Below, piece after piece: positions 34,666-42,667 of a DNA stretch of 58,454 nt. The notes below the pieces were generated by a model. The model saw only the letters and a list, made by a program, of their open reading frames with translations. It was not told the DNA's origin and searched no databases. The stretch is from Bradyrhizobium oropedii (lineage in GTDB: Bacteria > Pseudomonadota > Alphaproteobacteria > Rhizobiales > Xanthobacteraceae). The position numbers were made by a program, and so were the translations under genes. Position 1 is the stretch's first letter. Every line of letters starts with the position of its first letter. The stretch is taken from the NCBI RefSeq assembly GCF_020889685.1, contig NZ_JACMYO010000028.1, forward strand, positions 1-58,454, read 5' to 3'.

Positions 34666-36240
34666 ATGGCTAACAGTTTTGCGACACGGCTCGCCGCGGC
34701 GTTGCTGGTGGCCTGCCTCGCAACCGCGGCGCGGGCCGATGACGAGACCCCGCAGCCATCGCCGTCGCCGAGCGCGCAGGCCCCGAGCGGCCAGAAGGGG
34801 CGGGCAGGGCGCGGCGAGAGCGGCTCCGGCGCCAACGCTGCGGCCAACGCATCGACCGCCGAACAGCATCGCCTGCCGCCGGATTCGACGACCAAGCAAT
34901 CGGTCGCGCTGCCGGGCCGCACGCTGAACTTCAGCGCCACCGCAGGCTCGATCCGCGTGTTCGACGACAAGGGCGAGCCGCTCGCCGACATCGCCTACAC
35001 CTCCTACCAGCTCGACGGCGCCGAGAAGGCGAACCGTCCGGTGACGTTCCTGTTCAATGGCGGGCCGGGCTCCGCGTCGGCCTGGCTGCAATTCGGCAAT
35101 GTGGGGCCGTGGCGGCTGCCGTTCGATGGCGACGGCGCGGTGTCCTCGGCCTCGCCCGAGCTGCAACCCAACGCCGACACGTGGCTCGATTTCACCGATC
35201 TCGTCTTCATCGATCCGGTCGGCACCGGCTACAGCCGTTTCGTCACCACGTCGGAGGATGCGCGCAAGCGCTTCTTCACCGTCGACGGCGACGCCAATTC
35301 GGTCGCGCTGGTGATCCGCCGCTGGCTGGAGAAATACGACCGGCTGACCTCGCCGAAGTATGTCACCGGCGAAAGCTATGGCGGCATTCGCGGACCCAAG
35401 GTGGTGCGCAATCTGCAAATGCAGCAGGGCGTCGGCGTGCGCGGCCTGATCCTGATCTCGCCGGTGCTGGATTTCCGCGACTATACCGGCACCAGCATCC
35501 TGCAATATGTAGCAAGCCTGCCGACCATGACGGCGGTCGCGCGGCAGGCTAAGGGGCCGGTGACGCGCGACGATCTCGCCGACGTCGAGAACTACGCGCG
35601 CGGCGATTTCCTGCTCGATCTGGTCAAGGGGCAAGCCGATACCGAGGCCACCACGCGGCTCGCCGACAAGGTCGCGAGCCTGACCGGCATCGATCAGGCG
35701 GTGAGCAGACGGCTCGCCGGCCGCTTCGACATCGGCGAATTCCGCCGCGAGTTCGATCGCAAGAACGGCAAGGTGACCGGCCGCTACGATGCCTCGGTCG
35801 AAGGCTTCGATCCCTATCCGGATTCGAGCTACTTCCACTTCAACGATCCGTCCGGCGATCCGCTGATGGCGCCGCTGACCAGCGCCGCGGTCGATCTCAC
35901 CACGCGCAGACTGAACTGGCGGCCGGACGGCTCCTATCACCTGCTCAGCGAAAGCGTGAACAAGGCCTGGGAGTTCGGTCACGGCATCAGCCCGCCGGAG
36001 TCGGTGACGCAGCTGCGTCAGATGCTGGCGCTCGATCCGAAGCTGAAGCTCTTGATCGGCCACGGCATGTTCGATCTCGCGACGCCATACTTCGCCTCGA
36101 AGATCATCCTCGATCAGCTGCCGGCCTTCGCGGGTCCGAGCCGCACCAGGCTCGCGGTCTATCCCGGCGGCCATATGTTCTACTCCCGCGACGGCTCCCG
36201 CCAGGCGTTCCGCAAGGAAGTCGAGGCGCTGATCAAGTGA
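34666..36240 (+). CDS. Secreted serine carboxypeptidase (peptidase S10)
   Basis: 524 residues. A signal peptide (ATRLAAALLVACLATAARADD) is followed by a Pro/Ser/Gly-rich linker (about 28-65), then the S10 alpha/beta-hydrolase domain. The catalytic triad is visible: Ser in VTGESYGGIRG, Asp in GMFDLATPYF and His in PGGHMFYSRDG; the oxyanion segment is FLFNGGPGSASAW. It would remove C-terminal residues from peptides in the periplasm or outside the cell. AGGGAG eight bases before the ATG supports this start over a GTG three codons upstream. Confidence 0.9.
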   Translation: MANSFATRLAAALLVACLATAARADDETPQPSPSPSAQAPSGQKGRAGRGESGSGANAAANASTAEQHRLPPDSTTKQSVALPGRTLNFSATAGSIRVFDDKGEPLADIAYTSYQLDGAEKANRPVTFLFNGGPGSASAWLQFGNVGPWRLPFDGDGAVSSASPELQPNADTWLDFTDLVFIDPVGTGYSRFVTTSEDARKRFFTVDGDANSVALVIRRWLEKYDRLTSPKYVTGESYGGIRGPKVVRNLQMQQGVGVRGLILISPVLDFRDYTGTSILQYVASLPTMTAVARQAKGPVTRDDLADVENYARGDFLLDLVKGQADTEATTRLADKVASLTGIDQAVSRRLAGRFDIGEFRREFDRKNGKVTGRYDASVEGFDPYPDSSYFHFNDPSGDPLMAPLTSAAVDLTTRRLNWRPDGSYHLLSESVNKAWEFGHGISPPESVTQLRQMLALDPKLKLLIGHGMFDLATPYFASKIILDQLPAFAGPSRTRLAVYPGGHMFYSRDGSRQAFRKEVEALIK

Positions 36241-36284
36241 GAGGCGTGGATTGCGAATTGGATTATTCCGATTGCCGCAATAAC

Positions 36285-36430
36285 AGTGTCGTCCCTGCCT
36301 AGTGCGCAATTGCGTACGGGAGCAGGGACGCATAACCACAGGCTTCCGTTGTTGAACCGAGCTGTGGCCCCAGCATTGTGCAACAACGAACATTGGTGGT
36401 CATGGGTCCCGGGTCGCCCGGGACGACACT
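36285..36430. repeat. Composite palindromic repeat, family 1 copy B
   Basis: Outer inverted arms AGTGTCGTCCC (36285-36295) and GGGACGACACT (36420-36430). Inside is GCATAACCAC followed by a CGTTGTTGA segment, the same module order as copy A at 1638-1758. The left arm hairpin is interrupted by an inserted AGTGCGCAATTGCGTAC-like stretch. Between two convergent genes. Confidence 0.7.
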
Positions 36431-36479
36431 GAATCTTGCTGCGGGCATCGGGGCGTACATTCGCATTCTCTCGACATGA

Positions 36480-37361
36480 TCAGCCATACGTCTCCACGAT
36501 GAAATCGATCAGGGCGCGCAGCTTCGGCGTCATCTTGCGGTTTTTTGGCCACAGGATCTGGCGCGCGCGGGCTTGCGTCGTGTAGTTCGGCAGCAGGATC
36601 TGCAGCCGGCCCGCGGCGATATCGTCGGCCAGCAGCTCGTCCCGCATCAGCACGATGCCGGCGCCGGCCAGCGCCGCATAGCGGATGCCGAACGCGTTGT
36701 TGATCGTCAACCGACTCCCGACGTCGACATGGACTTCGCCTTCCGGCCCGAAGAAAGTCCATCTCCGCGCATCCGACCATCCGGGATAGCGCAGGCATTC
36801 ATGTTGGATGAGATCTCCCGGGTGAAGCGGCGTGCCGCGTTCGGCGAGATAGCGCGGCGCGGCGCAAACCACACCGGTGTAGGGCGACAGCGAACGCGAC
36901 ATCATCGTGGAGTCGGTCAGCGTGCCGACCCGGATCGCGGCGTCGAGCCCTTCCTCGAGCAGGTCGACCATCCTGTCGCTGAGGACGAGGTCGACCGAGA
37001 CTTCCGGATATCGTTTCATGAAACGGACCAGCGCGGGCGCCAGGCTGTACGATCCGAAGGCGACCGAGGTCGCGACGCGCAGCTTGCCGCGCGGCGCGCT
37101 CAAGGCTTCCTCGACCAGCGCATCGCCGGCCTCCGCCTCTACCAGCAAGTGCTTGCAGTGATCGAGATAGCTGCGGCCAAGCTCGGTCAGGCCCTGCCGC
37201 CGGGTGGACCGGTTGATCAATTGTGAGCCGAGCCGGTCCTCGAGAAAGCGGATATGCTTGCCGATCATGGTCGGCGACATCCGCAACTCCTTGGCCGCCG
37301 CGGTGAAGGAGCCGAGATCGGCGACGCGGGCGAATACGGACATGCTGGTCAGTCGGTCCAT
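36480..37361 (-). CDS. LysR-family transcriptional regulator
   Basis: 293 residues. N-terminal winged helix-turn-helix (1-60, FTAAAKELRMSPTMIGKHIRFLEDRLG), then a LysR substrate-binding domain (about 90-290, type 2 periplasmic-binding fold). It is divergent from the iorAB-like genes, so regulation of those genes is the simplest inference. The shared intergenic region (37362-37544) contains AACAT-TGCG-ATGTT, a possible binding site. Inducer unknown. Confidence 0.9.
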   Translation of the reverse strand: MDRLTSMSVFARVADLGSFTAAAKELRMSPTMIGKHIRFLEDRLGSQLINRSTRRQGLTELGRSYLDHCKHLLVEAEAGDALVEEALSAPRGKLRVATSVAFGSYSLAPALVRFMKRYPEVSVDLVLSDRMVDLLEEGLDAAIRVGTLTDSTMMSRSLSPYTGVVCAAPRYLAERGTPLHPGDLIQHECLRYPGWSDARRWTFFGPEGEVHVDVGSRLTINNAFGIRYAALAGAGIVLMRDELLADDIAAGRLQILLPNYTTQARARQILWPKNRKMTPKLRALIDFIVETYG

Positions 37362-37391
37362 GATTATAAACCAATGGTCATTTCAATGCGT

Positions 37392-37405
37392 AACATTGCG
37401 ATGTT
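37392..37405. promoter_or_regulatory. Palindrome in the LysR/iorA-like intergenic region
   Basis: AACAT-TGCG-ATGTT, perfect five-base arms, 31 bases from the LysR start codon. A second weaker pair, ATTAC (37430-37434 region) and GTAAT about nine bases on, is nearby. Candidate LysR sites. Confidence 0.4.
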
Positions 37406-37544
37406 TTCAGGACGCGTGAACTGGATTTATTACCATAAGTGAGTAATCGGCGCGATGATGTGTCCGATCGCTTTGAAATGCTGCCGATTTCGCCCGGCGG
37501 GACGCGATCCCGCTCAGGGCTCGAACCAGGACAGGAGTGTCACG

Positions 37545-38006
37545 ATGCCCTTCCAGATCACCATCAATGGGACCAGTCATTCGGTCGATGCCGACGGCGA
37601 TACGCCGCTGCTGTGGGTGCTGCGCGACGTGCTCGGCATGACCGGCACCAAGTTCGGCTGCGGCATGGCGCTGTGCGGCGCCTGCACGGTGCATCTCGAT
37701 GACACCGCGGTGCGCTCCTGCATCACGACGATCGACAGCATCGGCGACTCCAGGATCACGACCATCGAGGCGGTCGGCAAGACGCCGGCGGGCAAGAAGA
37801 TCCAGGACGCCTGGCTCGCGCACGAGGTGCCGCAATGCGGCTACTGCCAGTCCGGGCAGATCATGTCCGCCTCCGCCTTGCTCGCGAGCAAGCCAAAGCC
37901 GACCGATGCGGATATCGACGAGGCGATGTCCGGCAACATCTGCCGCTGCGGGACGTACGTCCGCATTCGCGACGCCATCAAGCAAGCCGCGCAGTCGGGA
38001 GGTTGA
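37545..38006 (+). CDS. Molybdenum hydroxylase [2Fe-2S] subunit (IorA-like)
   Basis: 153 residues, the small subunit of xanthine dehydrogenase-family aldehyde/N-heterocycle oxidoreductases. The plant-ferredoxin-type cluster is bound in [16 protein letters not shown] plus a later Cys (VRSCITT), and the second cluster in [11 protein letters not shown] and [11 protein letters not shown]. It passes electrons from the molybdenum subunit. AGGAG eight bases before the ATG at 37545 sets the start. The two-subunit arrangement without an FAD subunit fits isoquinoline 1-oxidoreductase-like enzymes. Confidence 0.92.
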   Translation: MPFQITINGTSHSVDADGDTPLLWVLRDVLGMTGTKFGCGMALCGACTVHLDDTAVRSCITTIDSIGDSRITTIEAVGKTPAGKKIQDAWLAHEVPQCGYCQSGQIMSASALLASKPKPTDADIDEAMSGNICRCGTYVRIRDAIKQAAQSGG

Positions 38007-38009
38007 GCC

Positions 38010-40187
38010 ATGACGCTGACCCACACTGTGACCGAGCGCGCCGCCGATCTGTCGCGGCGCAATTTCCTCCGCGCCGGCGCGATCGCCGGTGGCGGTCTGC
38101 TGCTCAGCGTGAGCCTGCCATTCGCGAGAAGCGAGAGCGAGGCCGCGGCCGGCGGTGACTTTGCGCCGAACGCCTTCATCCGGATCGGCGGCGACGGCAA
38201 GGTCGTGCTGACCATGCCCTATGTCGAGATGGGGCAGGGCACTTACACCTCGATCCCGATGCTGATCGCCGAGGAACTCGAGATCGGCCTGACGCAGGTG
38301 CAGCTCGAGCACGCGCCGCCGAGCGACAAGCTCTATGCCAACCCGCTGCTCGGCGTGCAGGCCACCGGCAATTCCAATGCGATGCGTGGTTCCTGGCAAC
38401 CAATGCGGAAAGCCGGCGCCACCGCGAAAGCCATGCTGGTCGCGGCCGCCGCTAAGCGCTGGAACGTCGAGCCGGCGTCGTGCCGCGCCGAGAGCGGCGA
38501 AGTGCATCACACAGCCTCCGGCCGCAAGCTGAGCTACGGTGAGCTCGCGGCCGATGCGGCGCAGATGCCGGTGCCGGAGAATGTGACGCTGAAGAGCCCG
38601 GCCGATTTCAAGCTGATCGGCACGCCGGCCAAGCGGCTCGATACGCCGTCCAAGATCAACGGCTCGGCGGTCTATGGCATCGACGCCCGGCCGCCCGGGG
38701 TCAAGATCGCGACACTGGCGCAGTCGCCGGTGTTCGGCGGGCGGGTGAAGCGCGTGGATGATGCGGCGGCAAAGGCGGTCAACGGCGTGCGCCAGATCGT
38801 GAAGCTCGATGACGCCGTCGCGGTGGTGGCCGATCATATGGGAGCGGCGAAGAAGGGTCTCGCGGCGCTCACGATCGAGTGGGACGAGGGGGCCCACGCC
38901 AAGCTCGCGACATCGGACATCGCGCGCGAACTCGAAGCCGCCACCACGAAGGCGGGCGCGGTCGCGCAGAATACCGGCGACACGGACAAGGCCATGGCGG
39001 GCGCGGCGACCAAGGTCGAGGCGAGCTATCAGCTGCCGTTCCTCGCCCATGCCACGATGGAGCCGATGAACTGCACCGTGCGTGTGCGCGCCGACGGTTG
39101 CGAGATCTGGGTCGGCAACCAGGCGCTCTCGCGGGTGCAGGCGGTGGCCGCGAAGATGCTGGATTTGCCGCCGGAGAAGGTGGTGGTGCACAATCACCTG
39201 CTCGGCGGCGGCTTCGGCCGCAGGCTCGAGGTCGACGGTGTCATTCGTGCGGTGCAGATCGCCAAGCAGGTCGATGCGCCGGTCAAGGTTGTGTGGACGC
39301 GCGAGGAGGACATCCAGCACGACATGTACCGGCCTTACTGGTTCGACCGGATCTCGGTCGGCCTTGATGCATCGGGCAAGCCGGTCGCCTGGAACAACCG
39401 CTTCGCCGGCTCGTCGGTGATTGCGCGATGGGCGCCGCCGGCGTTCCGCAACGGCCTCGATCCCGACACGACAGAAGGCGCGATCAATCTCGTCTACGAC
39501 ATTCCGAACTTCCACGTCGAATACGTCCGGGTCGAACCGCCGGGCATCCCGACCGCGTTCTGGCGCAGCGTCGGGCCCTCGCACAACGTGTTCGTCACCG
39601 AGAGCGTGATCGACGAGATGGCGGCGGCCGCCAAGCAGGATCCGGTCGAGTATCGCAGGGCGCTGCTCGGCAAGTCGCCGCGCGCCAGGGCGGCACTCGA
39701 ACTTGCGGCAGCCAAGGCCGGTTGGGGCGGCAAGCTGCCTGCCGGGCGCGGCCGCGGCGTGTCGCTGCAATTCGTGTTCGGCAGCTACCTTGCGCAGATT
39801 GCCGAGGTCGAGGTGGCCAAGGACGGCTCGGTCCGCGTCCACCGCGTCGTCTGCGCGATGGACTGCGGCACGGTGGTCAATCCCGACACGGTGCAGGCGC
39901 AGTTGCAGAGCGGCATCAATTTCGGCGTCACCGCCGCGCTCTACGGCGAGATCACGCTGAAGGACGGGCGCGTCGAGCAGAGCAATTTCGACAGCTACCA
40001 GATGCTGCGCATCGACCAGGCGCCGGCCATCGAGGTCCACATCGTGCCGAGCACCGAGCCGCCTGGCGGCATGGGCGAGACCGGGACCTCGGGCATCGTG
40101 CCCGCGATCGGCAACGCGATCTTCGCGGCAACGGGCAAGCGGCTGCGCAAGATGCCGGTCGATCCGATGGTGTTGAAGCAGACGTGA
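38010..40187 (+). CDS. Molybdopterin-binding subunit (IorB-like), Tat-exported
   Basis: 725 residues. A Tat signal (SRRNFLRAGAIAGGG, residues 15-29) shows export to the periplasm in folded form together with the small subunit. The rest is a xanthine dehydrogenase-family molybdenum domain with VEMGQGTYTSIPMLIAEELE, LGGGFGRRLEVD and, near the C-terminus, GMGETGTSGIVPAIGNAI with the conserved catalytic Glu. An acceptor cytochrome is not encoded here. Substrate uncertain (isoquinoline, aldehydes or related heterocycles). Three bases after the small subunit. Confidence 0.9.
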   Translation: MTLTHTVTERAADLSRRNFLRAGAIAGGGLLLSVSLPFARSESEAAAGGDFAPNAFIRIGGDGKVVLTMPYVEMGQGTYTSIPMLIAEELEIGLTQVQLEHAPPSDKLYANPLLGVQATGNSNAMRGSWQPMRKAGATAKAMLVAAAAKRWNVEPASCRAESGEVHHTASGRKLSYGELAADAAQMPVPENVTLKSPADFKLIGTPAKRLDTPSKINGSAVYGIDARPPGVKIATLAQSPVFGGRVKRVDDAAAKAVNGVRQIVKLDDAVAVVADHMGAAKKGLAALTIEWDEGAHAKLATSDIARELEAATTKAGAVAQNTGDTDKAMAGAATKVEASYQLPFLAHATMEPMNCTVRVRADGCEIWVGNQALSRVQAVAAKMLDLPPEKVVVHNHLLGGGFGRRLEVDGVIRAVQIAKQVDAPVKVVWTREEDIQHDMYRPYWFDRISVGLDASGKPVAWNNRFAGSSVIARWAPPAFRNGLDPDTTEGAINLVYDIPNFHVEYVRVEPPGIPTAFWRSVGPSHNVFVTESVIDEMAAAAKQDPVEYRRALLGKSPRARAALELAAAKAGWGGKLPAGRGRGVSLQFVFGSYLAQIAEVEVAKDGSVRVHRVVCAMDCGTVVNPDTVQAQLQSGINFGVTAALYGEITLKDGRVEQSNFDSYQMLRIDQAPAIEVHIVPSTEPPGGMGETGTSGIVPAIGNAIFAATGKRLRKMPVDPMVLKQT

Positions 40188-40269
40188 GGGGGCCGCGCAC
40201 GCCGTCCACTGGCGCGATCGTGAAGTCGCACGGATTTGCAGGTTCCGCTGATCCGTGCGACAAGCGGGC

Positions 40270-40701
40270 ATGCATCTGAGGCGGCTCGCCAATCTCTGGA
40301 TTCTGCTTCTCGTCGCGGCCGGTCTGCTGCTCGCGCCCGTGGCGACGGCGTTTGCCCGGATGATGCCGGATGCCTCGGCCGCCGCCATGCAGGGGATGTC
40401 CGGTCACGAGTCGATGTCGGACCACGTCATGTCCGGCATTGTCATGTCGGACGAAGCCGTGTCTGACCAGGCGATGGCGGACAACATGCCGTGCTGTCCG
40501 GACCAGACCAAGAGCAAGGGCTGCGAAGACTGTCCGTTCCTCGCGCTCTGCATGCTCAGCGTCTCGCTGCCCGCGCCTGGCGGAGCGATGTCGCTGATCG
40601 CTCGCGAACCGTCGCAAAACGCCTTCGCCGCGCGCGACGACCGTCTGCTTGATGGCCTTGGTGCCAAACCACCGGACCATCCGCCTCGAACCCTGGTCTG
40701 A
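40270..40701 (+). CDS. Met/Cys-rich membrane protein near copper efflux genes (1)
   Basis: 143 residues. A hydrophobic N-terminal helix (LWILLLVAAGLLLAPVATAF), a Met/His/Asp-rich region (MQGMSGHESMSDHVMSG), a Cys-rich stretch (MPCCPDQTKSKGCEDCPF), a second hydrophobic segment (LALCMLSVSLPAPG), then a polar tail. The Met/His and Cys clusters suggest Cu(I) or other soft-metal binding in the periplasm. It shares layout with the protein at 45953-46420. DUF2946-like by appearance; this is not certain. The ATG at 40270 is preferred over a GTG five codons upstream. Confidence 0.65.
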   Translation: MHLRRLANLWILLLVAAGLLLAPVATAFARMMPDASAAAMQGMSGHESMSDHVMSGIVMSDEAVSDQAMADNMPCCPDQTKSKGCEDCPFLALCMLSVSLPAPGGAMSLIAREPSQNAFAARDDRLLDGLGAKPPDHPPRTLV

Positions 40702-40802
40702 CGGGCGCTGAAAGCGCCTGATCGCTGACGCGTGCGCCTGATGGCGCGCGTGTCGTCGCATGCCGCCGACGCGGCCGATCAGACCTATCGAGGATCAAAA
40801 TC

Positions 40803-41204
40803 ATGAAGTCTTTCCACCTTGCGCGCGCCGCTGCGGCCGCGCTGATCGGCGTTGTCGTAACTGGGCTTCCTGCCCACGCCGAGATCAAGAACTACGAATT
40901 CCAGCTCGTGCAGCCGACGGTCAAGGCCGGCGCCGATCGCATCGTCACGGTGCGGCTGGTCGACAAGACCACCGGAAAGGCGGTGCCCGACGCCGTCATC
41001 TTCTCGACCCGGCTCGACATGGCGCCCGACGGCATGCAGGAGATGGCCACCAAGGTGACGCCGATGCCGGGCACCGAGCCGGGCACCTACCGGTTCAAGG
41101 CGACGTTCGGCATGGCCGGCCGCTGGCAATTGTCGCTCGGCGCCAAGGTGCAAGGCGAGACCGGCTCGGTCGAGAACAAGCTCGTCGTCACGGCCGAGAA
41201 ATGA
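40803..41204 (+). CDS. Periplasmic FixH/YtkA-like protein
   Basis: 133 residues: a signal peptide (AAAAALIGVVVTGLPAHA) and a YtkA/FixH-like beta-sandwich (KNYEFQLVQPTVKAGADRIVTVRLVDKTTGKAVPDA ... PGTYRFKATFGMAGRWQLSLGA). Members next to CusB/CusA genes are thought to be accessory copper-handling proteins. AUG-stop overlap (ATGA) with the adaptor gene shows translational coupling. GAGGATC precedes the ATG. Confidence 0.8.
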   Translation: MKSFHLARAAAAALIGVVVTGLPAHAEIKNYEFQLVQPTVKAGADRIVTVRLVDKTTGKAVPDAVIFSTRLDMAPDGMQEMATKVTPMPGTEPGTYRFKATFGMAGRWQLSLGAKVQGETGSVENKLVVTAEK

Positions 41205-42667
41205 GCCGCCGAGCAATGGGCCCCTTAACATGGGCCGGCGCTGCCGCTGCGATCGCCGCAGCGGCAGGCGTCGCATGGATCGGCCGCGGCCTGCCGCCGC
41301 GACCGGTGACCGCTGCCATCGTCTCCGCCGCGCATGCGGCGGAGAGCGCTGCCCCGATCTATTATCGTGATCCCGACGGCAAGCCGCTCTACTCGGCGAC
41401 GCCGAAGCAGACGCCTGACGGGCGCGACTATCTTCCTGTGGCTGCGGATGATGATGCCGGTGCTGGCGAGCCCGAGCGATCGACCGACATCAGCGTGCCC
41501 GCTGCGAAAGGCGAGCGCAAGATCAAGTATTATCGCAATCCGATGGGCCTTCCCGATACCTCGCCGGTGCCGAAGAAGGACTCCATGGGGATGGATTACA
41601 TCGCCGTCTACGACGGCGAAGACAGCGACGACGGCTCGATTTCGCTGTCATCTGGCAAGATCCAGCGCACCGGCGTCAAGTCCGAGGCCGCACAGATGCG
41701 CCGCATCCGCACGCTGGTCCGTGCGCCCGGCACGATCCAGCTCGACGAACGTCGCGTCTCCGTCATCGCGATGCGCGCCGAGAGTTATGTGCAGGGGGTA
41801 GCCGACGTCACGACCGGAAGCCGGGTGACGAAAGGCCAGCCGTTGATGGAGATCTACAGCCCGGCGATCTCGTCCGCTGCGGCCGAATATGTTGCGACCA
41901 TCACCTCGAAGGCGATCGCCGGTATCGAGCCCTACGGTCGCGGCTCCAGGCAGCGGCTGACCAATCTCGACGTTCCCGAGCCGGTCATCGCCGAGATGGA
42001 AAAGAGCCGCACCGTTCCGATCGCGATCCAATGGCTGTCGCCGCGCGACGGCATCGTGCTGCAACGTGCCGCGATCGAGGGCATGCGGGCCCAGCCCGGC
42101 GACGTCTTGTTCCGGATCGCCGACGTCTCAACGGTGTGGGCACTCGTCGATGTCGCCGAGCGCGATCTCGGCAGCATCGTGGTCGGGCAGAAGGTCACGG
42201 TGCACGCGCGGAGCTATCCGGGCCACAGTTTCTCCGGCCAGATCAGCGTGATCTATCCGCAGGTCAACAAGGAGACGCGCACTGCGCGGGTGCGGATCGA
42301 GTTGCAGAATGCCGATCTCGCGCTGCTTCCGGACATGTATGTCGACGCCGAGATCGATACGGGCAGCGCTGCGCCGGTGCTCGCGGTGGCCGATAATTCC
42401 ATCCTCGACACCGGGAGCCGCCAAACCGTGCTGCTCGATCGCGGCAACGGCCGGTTCGAGCCGCGCGAAGTGAAGCTCGGGCGGCGAGGCGAGGGCTATG
42501 TCGAAATCCGCGACGGGATCGCGGCGGGCGATGCGGTCGTCACGTCAGCGACTTTCCTGATCGATGCCGAAAGCAATCTGAAGGCGGCAATCAAGGGGTT
42601 TGCCGATGCCGCCGCAGCGCCGTCGGCAACCGCAGAAGGCGAGACCGCGGGTGGAGGCCGGCCATGA
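41201..42667 (+). CDS. CusB-like RND periplasmic adaptor with metal-binding N-terminus
   Basis: 488 residues. An N-terminal membrane segment, then two consecutive heavy-metal-binding-type motifs (IYYRDPDGKPLYSATPKQ and KYYRNPMGLPDTSPVPKKD with DSMGMDY), then the adaptor core: barrel-sandwich hybrid and alpha-hairpin (VRAPGTIQLDERR ... IYSPAISSAAAEYV), beta-barrel (VWALVDVAERDLGSIVVGQKV) and membrane-proximal domain. It connects the RND pump to the outer-membrane channel and delivers metal. The doubled N-terminal motif is notable; many CusB-type proteins carry one. Its stop overlaps the start of the RND gene. Confidence 0.9.
   Translation: MSRRAMGPLTWAGAAAAIAAAAGVAWIGRGLPPRPVTAAIVSAAHAAESAAPIYYRDPDGKPLYSATPKQTPDGRDYLPVAADDDAGAGEPERSTDISVPAAKGERKIKYYRNPMGLPDTSPVPKKDSMGMDYIAVYDGEDSDDGSISLSSGKIQRTGVKSEAAQMRRIRTLVRAPGTIQLDERRVSVIAMRAESYVQGVADVTTGSRVTKGQPLMEIYSPAISSAAAEYVATITSKAIAGIEPYGRGSRQRLTNLDVPEPVIAEMEKSRTVPIAIQWLSPRDGIVLQRAAIEGMRAQPGDVLFRIADVSTVWALVDVAERDLGSIVVGQKVTVHARSYPGHSFSGQISVIYPQVNKETRTARVRIELQNADLALLPDMYVDAEIDTGSAAPVLAVADNSILDTGSRQTVLLDRGNGRFEPREVKLGRRGEGYVEIRDGIAAGDAVVTSATFLIDAESNLKAAIKGFADAAAAPSATAEGETAGGGRP

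Noticed and set aside
37407..40388. 993-codon minus-strand open frame across the iorAB-like genes
   Set aside because: Arg/His/Ala-rich composition typical of antisense shadows; no recognisable motif. The plus-strand genes are clearly real.
40704..40745. Two GC hairpins between the Met/Cys-rich gene and the FixH-like gene as a terminator
   Set aside because: GGCGCT-GAA-AGCGCC and a following imperfect stem have no T-tract, and gene spacing suggests a continuing operon. They may affect mRNA processing, but a terminator call is not supported.
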